This document shows, piece by piece, positions 36,804-45,818 of a stretch of 64,000 nt of DNA. This stretch comes from CAVVZJ01 sp963752755 (GTDB lineage Bacteria > Planctomycetota > Planctomycetia > Isosphaerales > Isosphaeraceae): NCBI GenBank assembly GCA_963752755.1, contig CAVVZJ010000022.1, positions 186,001 through 250,000 on the forward strand, given 5' to 3'. Within the stretch, counting starts at the first letter, position 1, and each line of letters opens with the position of its first letter. The notes beneath the pieces were generated by a model. The model was not told the origin of the DNA and made no database searches. It saw only the letters and a list, made by a program, of their open reading frames with translations. A program made the position numbers and the translations under genes.

Positions 36804-38473
36804 ATGAACCCAACCGCGCGACCGTGGCGGGGCGCAGGGTCACTGGTCGTGGTCGGCCTCTGGCTGTCGCTGACCTCCAGCTCCGCCCTGGCCGATGACT
36901 CCCCGGCTCTGTCCGAGCAGCTCCTCAATCTGGGCCGCCAGGCCCACGCCCAGGGCAATGCGGATCATGCCGCGACCTTCTTCCAGAAGGCCCTCCAGCT
37001 CGATCCCCAGAACGCCGAGGCGCGACAGGCTCTGGCCGACCTCACAGACACACGCCTGGCCCTCCAGGACCCTGCCGACGCCGCGCCCGCCGAGACCGAG
37101 TTGCCCCCCGCACCACCCGCCGAGGCGACGCTGGAAGCGGCCGATCAGCTCGAACAGGTCCGCATCCAGCAGTTGAACACCGCCGTCCGCGAACGCCAGC
37201 AACGCGCCCGCGACCTGCTCAACGCCCAGCAGCCCGACGCCGCCATCGACCAGCTCCGCCTGGCCCTCAGCGCCTTGCAGGTCGCCGAGGACGTCCCCCA
37301 GGCCGTCCGCGACCAGCTCGAACGCGAACTCCGCGTCCAGATCCTCGCCACCGTCCGTCGCCAGGAATACCTCGAAATGGACCTCGTCGAGGCCCAGCGT
37401 CTCCAGGCCGCCGCCACCCAACGCGCCCGCGCCCTGGCCGACCTCGATGCCGACCGCGAGGTCGTCAACGCCCTGATGACCCAGTTCGATATGCTGATGG
37501 CCAAGGGACAGTACAACGTCCTCTTCAACGGCGGCATGCGGCGACATCGCCGCCGCCACCGCGCCGTTCTACGACGCCCGCATCGTCTGCCCAGCAGTCC
37601 CGCGCCCTCGACCCCCGCGCCACCGCCCCCGCGCCGGCGTGCTCGGTCGCGCCAGTTCAAGGGCTTCCTGGCGCAGGAGCTGGCCTTCGAGGAGCTCAAG
37701 GAATATCGCTCCATGCTCACGTTGCAGGACGTCGACCGCACCGCCGTGCCCTTCCCCGACACGATCACCATCGAGTATCCCCCCGCCGAGCACTGGCGGG
37801 AAATCAGCGAGCGTCGGATCCAGCAAGTACGAGAGCGTCTGGACCTGGAGCAACCGCGACGAAGACCACGGCGATCTGCAACGAGCTGGACAAGCCGATC
37901 TCGATGCCCTTCGGCAACGAAACGCCGCTGGAAGACGTGCATCAAGTACATCAAGACGGCGACCCAGACGCCGGCCTGCCCGACGGCATCCCGATCTACG
38001 TCGATCCGGCCGGCCTGAACGAGGCCGAGAAGACGATGCAGTCGCCGATGACCCTGGACCTGGAAGGCGTGCCGCTGAAGAAGACGCTGAAGCTGCTGCT
38101 CAAGCAGCTTGGACCTGGCCTACACGGTCAAGGACGGTCTGATGACGATCACCTACATTTCGTCGAAGGATCAGCCGACCGAGATCCGGGTGTACCCGGT
38201 GGCCGACCTGGCGATGATCCCGCTCTCCTGATGATGGGCGGCGGTGGCGGCGGCATGATGGGTGGCCGAGGTGGTATGGGCGGTGGCATGGGCGGTGGCA
38301 TGGGAGGCATGGGCGGTGGCATGGGAGGCATGGGCGGTGGCATGGGAGGCATGGGCGGTGGCATGGGCGGTGGCATGATGGGTGGCATGGGCGGCATGAT
38401 GTCGATGCCCCCGCTCCCCCCGCAGTCGCCGCTGGCCGCTCACGACGCCAATCGGCCGCGGGAAGACAACTGA
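36804..38473 (+). CDS. Exported TPR/coiled-coil protein with STN-like domain and Gly-Met tail, copy 1, frameshifted
   Basis: A signal peptide (SLVVVGLWLSLTSSSALA) is followed by a TPR-like unit ('SEQLLNLGRQAHAQGNADHAATFFQKALQLDPQNAEARQALADL'), a long Gln/Arg/Ala coiled coil with three DNA-level copies of 'AVRERQQRARDLL'-like text, then an STN/secretin-like domain ('GIPIYVDPAGLNEAEKTMQSP', 'LDLEGVPLKKTLKLLLKQL', and 'LMTITYISSKDQPTEIRVYPVADL' after restoring frame). The end is an extreme Gly/Met repeat (38271-38400) and a short Pro-rich tail. At least four frame joins are needed (near 37538, 37590, 37820-37870, 38110). The start is aligned with copy 2. An envelope structural role is inferred from the parts. 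Confidence 0.75.
38271..38400 (+). repeat. In-frame GGTGGCATGGG tandem repeat encoding Gly-Gly-Met
   Basis: Units of GGTGGCATGGGAGGCATGGGC and shorter variants repeat without interruption inside copy 1 of the tandem paralogs and encode (GGM)n. Such tracts are prone to expansion and contraction. Confidence 0.9.
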
Positions 38474-38496
38474 GCCACACCAAGCTGACCTATTCC

Positions 38497-38552
38497 CCAG
38501 TTTCCCGGCGAGGGGCCGCGACGCTCAGGGCGTCGCCGGCCCCTCGGCCGCT
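38497..38552 (+). terminator. Hairpin after copy 1, identical to that after copy 2
   Basis: GAGGGGCCGCGACGC pairs with GCGTCGCCGGCCCCTC with one bulged G. The 56-base block CCAGTTTCCCGG...GGCCGCT recurs exactly at 40993-41048. It begins 23 bases after the stop codon. No T-run follows. Confidence 0.7.
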
Positions 38553-39281
38553 ACTGGGCTCAACCATGTGCTATAATTGACACCGTCCCCCTGACAATTC
38601 GGCTGTCATCGGACCCTTCCTGTCATGGCCTCGCGTCGCGACGTTGCGACGCGCCCCCAGCGCCGAACGAACTTCACAATAGGCAAGATGCCTTCGCTAA
38701 TCAATTGGTACTAAAGAAGTTATTCCCCGACGCCTGGCGACAACGAGAGCGTCCCATCGGCGTCCTCACACCGTCTCGGAGGCGTCCCGGGCGCGTCGCC
38801 AGAGCGTTCCCGGACCGTCCCAAATCGTTTGTGTGCGGTCAAACAAAGCAGCTCTTGCCGCCCGCCCTGGGGTTCCGTGGGCGGGGGATCGAATTTCGTG
38901 CGCGGTGGCTTCGTCTCTTTCAGGAGCCGACATGGGCAGACCTCTCGCCCTTCTGATCGCGCTGCCTGACCGTTCCCGATCCGACCAGCTCCTCGGGGAT
39001 ACTGCGACGGCTGGCCGTGTGGCGACGGTTTTCCAACCTTGCGGGGCAGCTCCCCAAGGGCGGGCGGCATTCGCCGGGTGGTTGTCCGTGTGGCATAATG
39101 AACCTCAACGAGACGATGCGGCCCAACCCCAGGAGAGTCCGCGACGAGCCCTGATCTGAGCTGCCCGAGCCATTCCGACCCTTGTCCCGGTTCGGTTCGT
39201 GGCAGTAGACTGGACTCGTGGATGTCTCACGCTCGAGCCGCTCCCTCGGTCGGTCTCCCCCTCATTTCGGAGATTCCTCTG
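38553..39281. other. Spacer between the tandem paralogs
   Basis: No gene is supported. From about 38925 on it mirrors the leader of copy 1. Between 38556 and 38720 there is a distinct AT-richer segment (TGTGCTATAATTGACACC near 38567-38584), which includes a TATAAT-type word. Confidence 0.55.
39072..39105 (+). promoter_or_regulatory. Promoter-like block shared by both tandem paralogs, copy 2
   Basis: This is the same block as at 36587-36620, with CATAAT at 39094-39099 and the same distance to the start codon within a few bases. Confidence 0.45.
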
Positions 39282-40968
39282 ATGTCCCCCACCGCGCGAT
39301 CGTGGAAGGGCGCCGAGTTGCTGGTCGCGGCCAGCGTGTGGCTGTCGCTGCCCGGCAGCCTGGCCCTGGCCGAAGACACCCCGACTCTGTCGGAGCAGCT
39401 CCTGGCTCTGGGCCGCCAGGCCCGCGCCCAGGGCAACTCCGACCATGCCGCAACCTTCCTCCAGAAGGTGCTTCAGCTTGATCCCCAGAACGCCGAAGCC
39501 AGCCAGGGCCTGGCCGACCTCAACGTGATGCGTCTCGCCCGGCAAGAGCCCGCCGACGCGGCGCCGGCCGAGGCCGAAGTGCCGCCGGCTCCGCCTGCCG
39601 CGGTGGCACCCGAGGCGACGCTGGAAGCGGCCGATCAGCTCGAACAGGTCCGCATCCAGCAGTTGAACACCGCCGTCCGCGAACGCCAGCAACGCGCCCG
39701 CGACCTGCTCAACGCCCAGCAGCCCGACGCCGCCATCGACCAGCTCCGTCTGGCCCTCAGCGCCTTGCAGGTCGCCGAGGACGTCCCCCAGGCCGTCCGC
39801 GACCAGCTCGAACGCGAACTCCGCGTCCAGATCCTCGCCACCGTCCGTCGCCAGGAATACCTCGAAATGGACCTCGTCGAGGCCCAGCGTCTCCAGGCCG
39901 CCGCCACCCAACGCGCCCGCGCCCTGGCCGACCTCGATGCCGACCGCGAGGTCGTCAACGCCCTCATGACCCAGTTCGATATGCTCATGGCCAAGGGACA
40001 GTACAACGTCCTCTTCAACGGCGGCATGGGCGACATCGCCAGCCGCCACCGCGCCGTTCTACGACGCCCGCATCGTCTCCCAGCATTCCCGCGCCCTCGA
40101 CCCCCGCGCCACCGCCCCCCGCGCCGGCGTCCTGGTCAGCCAGTTCAAGGGCTTCCTCGCCCAGGAACTGGCCTTCGAGGAGCTCAAGGAATACCGCGCC
40201 ATGCTCACCTGGCAGGACGTCGACCGCACCGCCGTGCCCTTCCCCGACACCATCACCATCGAGTATCCCCCCGCCGAGCACTGGCGGGAAATCAGCGAAC
40301 GCCGCATCCGCAAGTATGAGAGCGTCTCGCTGGAGCAACGCGACGAACGCACCACGGCCATCTACAACGAGCTGGACAAGCCGGTCTCGATGCCCTTCGG
40401 CAACGAAACGGCGCTGGAAGACGTCATCAAGTACATCAAGACGGCCACCCAGACGCCGGCGCTGCCCGACGGCATCCCGGTCTACGTCGATCCGGCCGGC
40501 CTGAACGAGGCCGAGAAGACGCTGCAGTCGCCGATCACCCTGGAGCTGGAAGGCGTGCCGCTGAAGAAGACGCTGAAGCTGCTGCTCAAGCAGTTGGACC
40601 TGGCCTACACGGTCAAGGACGGCCTGATGACGATCACCTACATTTCGTCGAAGGATCAGCCGACCGAGATCCGGGTCTACCCGGTGGCCGACCTGGCGAT
40701 GATCCCGCTCTCCTTGATGATGGGCGGCGGCGGCGGCGGCATGATGGGTGGCGGTATGGGCGGTGGCATGGGCGGTATGGGCGGTGGCATGGGCGGTATG
40801 GGTGGCGGTATGGGCGGTGGCATGGGCGGTATGGGCGGTGGCATGGGCGGTATGGGCGGTGGCATGATGGGTGGTGGTATGGGTGGCATGATGTCGATGC
40901 CCCCGCTCCCGCCGCAGACGCCCCTGGGCCCCCAGGACAACACCTATCTGCAAAAAAAAAGGAACTGA
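39282..40968 (+). CDS. Exported TPR/coiled-coil protein with STN-like domain and Gly-Met tail, copy 2, one frameshift
   Basis: Same architecture as the gene at 36804, better preserved. Signal peptide (ELLVAASVWLSLPGSLALA), TPR-like unit, coiled coil, then 'FKGFLAQELAFEELKEYRAML', 'DRTAVPFPDTITIEYPPAEHW', the STN-like domain ('GIPVYVDPAGLNEAEKTLQS', 'LKKTLKLLLKQLDLAYTV', 'KDGLMTITYISSKDQPTEIRV'), a (GGM)n tract at 40741-40892 and an end 'YLQKKRN'. A single extra A near 40039 breaks the frame. Planctomycete relatives couple an STN-like domain with repeats, and secretin-type oligomerisation is a reasonable guess, but no secretin channel domain is present. A run of nine A residues (40952-40960) lies just before the stop. 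Confidence 0.8.
40741..40892 (+). repeat. In-frame GGTGGCATGGGCGGTATGGGC tandem repeat, copy 2
   Basis: This (GGM)n-coding tract is somewhat longer than that of copy 1 and differs in phase and codon use, showing that the tail evolves by slippage. Confidence 0.9.
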
Positions 40969-40992
40969 GCGGCTTTAACCTTCCCAATTCCT

Positions 40993-41048
40993 CCAGTTTC
41001 CCGGCGAGGGGCCGCGACGCTCAGGGCGTCGCCGGCCCCTCGGCCGCT
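40993..41048 (+). terminator. Hairpin after copy 2
   Basis: Identical over 56 bases to 38497-38552. It ends four bases before the proposed start of the next gene, so it may also shape that gene's leader. Confidence 0.7.
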
Positions 41049-41051
41049 TCG

Positions 41052-42323
41052 ATGCCCCCCCAACGACCGGCCGCGACGCGTCCTGGTCAGCCCGCCGCCT
41101 CACCCCTGGTGCCGATCCTCAACTACGACCAGCACTACCGGACCCACGACACGACGCCCGCCCAGCTCATGGTGGACCTCCAGTGGCTCCGACGCGAGAA
41201 GCGGTTCCTCGACGTCGAGCAAGCCATCCAGGCGTATTTGAAGTATCACGGCAAGAAGGCCGAGTCGTGGATGTACCTGCTGCTGGCGGTGGCCTTCGAG
41301 GTCAACGGCCGGGGCGAGGCGAGCGTGAAGTCGGCGCTCGGCTGGGCGGGCTACCTGGCCCGTCGCCAGGGCGACCCGTTCACCTTGATCGAGGTGGCGG
41401 ATGTCCTCTTGATCCGCGGCTATCACGCGATCCCGCTGCCCAACGGTCTGCCGGCGGTCGGTCCGGGTGAGTTGCTGGACATGGCCGCCGAGAAGGCCCC
41501 GCAGCGACCGGAGCCAATCCTCCTCTCGCTCCTCCTGGCCGAGAAGACGCTCGATGCCGACCGCATGGCCGACACCATGGATCGCCTGCTCTCGCTGGGC
41601 TGGCCGGGCCTCGATGAGACATGGCGTCGCGAAGGGCGCCGGAGGGTCGAGGAAATGGCCAAGCGGCTCCGCGAGGAAGGTCGGAGCGAACCGGCCCACG
41701 ATCTTCTCGATCGCCTGGACCGGGCCGAGGCCCGCGATCTGTTCCTCCGATTGACCTGGTCGGGCGATGCCGGCCTGGACCTCGCCGTCGAGGAACCCCT
41801 GGGCGCGAAGGCCGAGCCGCTCCGGCCGCGGACCGTCTTCGGGGGCGCGATCGTCAAGAGCGGCCGGGGCAAGCACCCGGAGAGCGTTTATACCTGCCCG
41901 CTCGGATTCGATGGTGACTACCAGGTCCGCATCGAGACCCTCTACGACAACCCCAAGGACCCCGCCCGCAACGTCACCCTGGAGATCGTCACCCACGAGG
42001 GGACACCCCAGGAACATCGGGAGACGAAGGAACTGACCCTGCCGCTGAAGGAGCCGGTAACGGTCCACCTCCAGGGCGGCCGCCGCAAGAAGGTCCTGCC
42101 CTACACGGCACCCGCCCGGATCGTGCTGGTGCCCGAGGGCCAGGAAACGCCCACCGCGAAGCCAGCCCCCAACGCGGAATCGCCGGACGTGCAACCGCCC
42201 ACCGCCGCGGACGCGGCCCAGTTGCTCCGCCAGGGCGTCTCGCCTGCCGGTCGCTCCTCGGGTGCCACGATCCGGCCCGACAAGCCCCGCTCGAAGTCCA
42301 CGACGAAGGGCGGCAAACCCTGA
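41052..42323 (+). CDS. Uncharacterised helical-repeat protein with C-terminal beta domain
   Basis: The protein has 423 residues. Residues 40-230 form TPR-like helices ('LQWLRREKRFLDVEQAIQAYLKYHGKKAESWMYLLLAVAFEV', 'PEPILLSLLLAEKTLDADRMADTMDRLLSLGW'). Residues 265-355 look like a beta-sandwich ('VYTCPLGFDGDYQVRIETLYDNPKDPARNVTLEIVTHEGT'), followed by a Pro/Ser/Lys-rich tail. No signal peptide is clear at the ATG at 41052, which lies only four bases after a hairpin; a later start such as 41169 is possible. It shares direction with the paralogs and HtrA and may belong to the same envelope programme. Confidence 0.65.
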   Translation: MPPQRPAATRPGQPAASPLVPILNYDQHYRTHDTTPAQLMVDLQWLRREKRFLDVEQAIQAYLKYHGKKAESWMYLLLAVAFEVNGRGEASVKSALGWAGYLARRQGDPFTLIEVADVLLIRGYHAIPLPNGLPAVGPGELLDMAAEKAPQRPEPILLSLLLAEKTLDADRMADTMDRLLSLGWPGLDETWRREGRRRVEEMAKRLREEGRSEPAHDLLDRLDRAEARDLFLRLTWSGDAGLDLAVEEPLGAKAEPLRPRTVFGGAIVKSGRGKHPESVYTCPLGFDGDYQVRIETLYDNPKDPARNVTLEIVTHEGTPQEHRETKELTLPLKEPVTVHLQGGRRKKVLPYTAPARIVLVPEGQETPTAKPAPNAESPDVQPPTAADAAQLLRQGVSPAGRSSGATIRPDKPRSKSTTKGGKP

Positions 42324-42542
42324 GTCGACCCCTGGAGACGGCGCGACCGGTTGGAAAGGAGCCGGCCGGCGCGGTATAGTCGGCAAAGTCCGTGACCCGC
42401 CGTTTGAGGCGGAGCGCGGTCGGGAACAGACCTGGCACCTCTCCCGCACGGATCGTGTGCACCGAGATTCACCGCCTCGGACCCGACGCTCCCCCAATGT
42501 GCAGGAGCCCCCGCGCAGGGAGCCGGGGAGGAGTCCTCCACC

Positions 42543-44062
42543 ATGCGAGCCAGCACGAAACCAGAACTACGACCGGAACGGACCGGCCAGATCGCCCTGA
42601 TGCTCCTCCTCCTTGGCGTCGCTCCGGCGATCGCCCAGGAGGACCCGGCCGGAGCCCTCTCAGCCCGCTTCCGGGAGGCCGCCCGCAAGATCCTGCCGGC
42701 GGTCGTGACCGTAAGGTCGGTCGGCGGTGCGGAGCTGATCCTGCCGGACGTGCCCCCCGGGTTCCCGCGACCGCTCCTCCCCGGGCTGCCGCCGGTCGGG
42801 CGGCAGTCGGCGGCCTCCGGCGTGGTCCTCGACGCCGCGAAGGGCCTGATCCTCACGACCAACCACGCCATCGGAGAGTCCGCGGCCATCGACGTGATCC
42901 TGGCTGATGGCCGGAGCCGCAACGTCCAGCGGATCGCCCGCGACCCGAGGAGTGACCTGGCCTTGTTGACGATCGACTCCGACGGCCTGAACTTGACGGC
43001 CGCCGAGTGGGGCGACTCCGAGGCGCTCGACCTCGGCGACTGGGTGCTTGCGATTGGCCAGCCGTTCGGGCTCACAGGCACGGTGACGAGTGGGATCGTC
43101 GGCGGCAAGGGGCGGTCGATCAACCCGAGCCAGTATGAAGACCTGATCCAGACCGACGCCGCGATGTACCCCGGCAGCTCGGGCGGCCCGCTAGTGGACC
43201 TCCGGGGCCGGGTCGTCGGCATCGCCACCGCGACCCAGAGGCGAGGCAGGTCGGACGAGGGAATCGGCTTCGCGATCCCAGCCTCTCGGGCCAGGCGCGT
43301 GGCGGACGACCTGGCGGCCACCGGGCGGGTCCGACGGTCGTACCTGGGCGTCCGGATCGAAGGCCCCGATCCACAGAAGGTCGCGGAGCAGGGTCGGAAC
43401 GCCGGCGTTCAGGTTGGCACCTTGGCGTCGGGGAGCCCGGCGGAGGAAGCGGGCCTCCAGGTGGGCGACCTGATCGTCCGCGTCGGCAACCGCCCGATCG
43501 CGTCGCCGGGCGAGCTTCAGGCGGTTATCGAGTTCGCACCGATCGGCGAACCTCTGGAATTGACGATCCGACGCGGGGACCAGAGCGCACCCTGGACGTC
43601 AATCCGGCCGAGATGCCGGGTGAGGTCACGATTCCCGAGGAGCCGATCCGACCCGGCCTCCTGCCGCGTCCCCGCGCCGAGCGCCGGCTCCCGCCCAGGC
43701 TCCAGCCTCAGCCAGCCGAGGAGGCCGGAGCCGCGACGGAGAAGCTCCCGAAGCTGGGACTCCACCTTGCCGAACCGACGGAGGAGCTAGCCCGCCAGTT
43801 CGGTTACGACCCGACCCCCGAGGGCGTGTTCGTCGTCTCGGTCGATCCCGAAAGTCGGGCCGATCGGGACGGCATCGAGCCGGGCATGGTGATCCTGCAA
43901 CTGGGGAGCACCCGGGTCCGGAACCTTCAAGACGCGATCCAGATCCTGGAAGAACGCGACCCCGCGAGCGATCTGGTTGTCCAGGTGCAGATGATGGGGA
44001 AGACCGGCTACCGGGTTCTCCTCGCCAGACCCCTTCCAAGCAAGGGGGCGGATCGCCCTTGA
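42543..44062 (+). CDS. HtrA/DegP-type periplasmic serine protease with PDZ domains, one frameshift
   Basis: The signal peptide (TGQIALMLLLLGVAPAIAQ) precedes a trypsin-fold protease. The catalytic triad is His108 (LTTNHAIGES), Asp138 (PRSDLALLTI) and Ser213 (YPGSSGGPLVD). PDZ1 starts near residue 265 (YLGVRIEGPD...ASGSPAEEAGLQVGDLIVRVGNRPI). After a join near 43590 a Pro-rich linker leads to PDZ2 ('GVFVVSVDPESRADRDGIEPGMVILQLGSTRVRNLQDAI'). The loop between strands is short. HtrA enzymes degrade or refold damaged envelope proteins. The regulator gene at 44163 follows directly and could share a transcript. Confidence 0.9.
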
Positions 44063-44162
44063 GCCGGTGCCGCGAGGCGCCGAGATCGAGCCAACACAAC
44101 GAGAAGTCTGCCCTTCCCACGGAGGGGACCGCCGCATCCGGTTGAGTTGAGAGAGGACGCTC

Positions 44163-45599
44163 ATGCCCCGCAGAATCCTCGTGGTGGACGACACGCCCTT
44201 GATCCGTGAACACCTCCGTGTCCTTCTGGCCAAGGACGGCCACGAGGTCGAGACCGCAGCCGACGGTCACTCGGCGCTCCAGGCTCTGCACGATCGGACG
44301 TTCCATCTGCTGATCACCGACTTGCGAATGCCCGAGACCGATGGCCTGGAGTTGCTGGCGACAATCCGAACCGAGAAGCTGCCGATGGGGGTGATCGTCC
44401 TGACCGGCTACGGCGATACCCACGTGGCGCTCGACGCGATGAAGTCGGGCGCTGATGACTTCGTCACCAAGCCGTATGAACCCGACCACTTCCGCTTCCT
44501 CGTGCGACGGATTCTCGAACGTCGCCAGCTCCACGACGAGCTTCAGCAGCTCCGCCGCCAGCTTCGCGAGGACTATAGCTTCCAGAACATGGTCGCCAAA
44601 AGTCCGAAGATGAATCGCGTCTTCGACCTGATCGGCCAGGTCGGCCCGCACCCCTCGACCGTCCTGATCCACGGCGAGACCGGGACGGGCAAGGAGCTGG
44701 TCGCCCAGGCGATCCACTCCGCGAGCGGTCGGCGGGGCAAGCTCGTGGCGGTCAACTGCGCGGCGCTGAGTGAGTCCTTGCTGGAGAGCGAGCTGTTCGG
44801 CCACGAGCGCGGGGCCTACACCGGCGCCGATCGCCGCAAGGAAGGCCGGTTCGAGCTGGCGCACGGCGGCACGCTCTTCCTCGACGAGATCGCCGAGATC
44901 TCGCCGGCCGTGCAGGCGAAGTTACTCCGGGTGCTCCAGTCCGGCCAGTTCGAACGGCTGGGCGGAACCGAGACGCTCACGGTTGATGTCCGCCTGGTCG
45001 CCGCCAGCAACAAACGGCTGGAAGACGAGGTCAAGGCCCGCCGGTTCCGCTCGGACCTCTTCTACCGGCTGAACGTGATCCGCCTCGACCTGCCGCCGCT
45101 CCGCGATCGCAAGGAGGACATCCCGCTGCTCGCAACTCACTTCGTCGAACGCAACCGGGGGATGAGCACCCCGCCCGTCACCGAGATCGAGCCCGAGGCA
45201 ATGCAGGCTTTGATCGAGCACGACTGGCCGGGCAACGTCCGCGAGCTGGAGAACGCCATCCGGGCCTCGATCGCGCTGGCGGATGGCCCGGCGATCCGTC
45301 GCGACTGTCTACCGCCGACCGTCGCCCCTCGGCCGGCCTCCGGGCCCACCTCGCCCTTGATCGACATCGAGCGCCCCTTGCCCGAGATGACCGAAGACCT
45401 GATCAGCCGCGTCGAACGCGAGTACCTCTCGCTGTTGCTCACACGCTACAAGGGTAACGTCGCCCGCTGCGCCCGTCACAGCGGCCTCTCGCGACGTAGC
45501 GTGACCCAGAAGCTCCAGAAGTACGAACTCGACCGGAGCCTCTACAAGTCGATCCTCTCCCCGGACCCATCTGACGACTTTGCGGACGAGCTATCCTGA
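44163..45599 (+). CDS. Sigma-54-dependent response regulator, NtrC family
   Basis: The product has 478 residues. The N-terminal receiver has acidic Asp9/Asp10, phospho-acceptor Asp53 (LLITDLRMPE) and the Lys in 'FVTKPYEP'. The AAA+ core has Walker A 'GETGTGKE' near 170, the sigma-54 contact loop as GAYTGA near 217 (the usual Phe is Tyr, a tolerated variant), Walker B 'GGTLFLDEIAEI', and 'FRSDLFYRLNVIRLDLPPLRDRKEDIP'. The C-terminal Fis-type HTH is 'GNVARCARHSGLSRRSVTQKLQKYEL'. No histidine kinase is encoded nearby, so it is an orphan in this window. Targets are unknown. Confidence 0.92.
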   Translation: MPRRILVVDDTPLIREHLRVLLAKDGHEVETAADGHSALQALHDRTFHLLITDLRMPETDGLELLATIRTEKLPMGVIVLTGYGDTHVALDAMKSGADDFVTKPYEPDHFRFLVRRILERRQLHDELQQLRRQLREDYSFQNMVAKSPKMNRVFDLIGQVGPHPSTVLIHGETGTGKELVAQAIHSASGRRGKLVAVNCAALSESLLESELFGHERGAYTGADRRKEGRFELAHGGTLFLDEIAEISPAVQAKLLRVLQSGQFERLGGTETLTVDVRLVAASNKRLEDEVKARRFRSDLFYRLNVIRLDLPPLRDRKEDIPLLATHFVERNRGMSTPPVTEIEPEAMQALIEHDWPGNVRELENAIRASIALADGPAIRRDCLPPTVAPRPASGPTSPLIDIERPLPEMTEDLISRVEREYLSLLLTRYKGNVARCARHSGLSRRSVTQKLQKYELDRSLYKSILSPDPSDDFADELS

Positions 45600-45676
45600 A
45601 CCACGAAATCGAGCCAGGCGTTGGCGAGCCCAGCCGGCACGGTGCACCCGACAGGAGCAACGCGTCTCAAACCGCG

Positions 45677-45734
45677 GGCCGGGAAACGGGGGACAGGCCC
45701 TCGAAGTCCCGGCGCCAGTCCCCGTTTCCCGGCC
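45677..45734. terminator. Bidirectional hairpin between convergent genes
   Basis: GGCCGGGAAACGGGG at 45677-45691 pairs perfectly with 45720-45734 around a 28-base loop. It lies between the regulator gene and the convergent FG-GAP gene and can end transcripts from both sides. There is no T-run. Confidence 0.6.
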
Positions 45735-45818
45735 AGGAATCCCTTCCCGAATCGCCCCCAGGCCACGATTCCAAGGGCAGAACGCTCCACGACCACGAAC
45801 CCACGATTCCGGTTGAGG

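Noticed and set aside
38259..38403. Short regular repeats that could suggest a CRISPR array
   Set aside because: They are contiguous, have no spacers, and stay in frame as (GGM)n codons in both paralogs.
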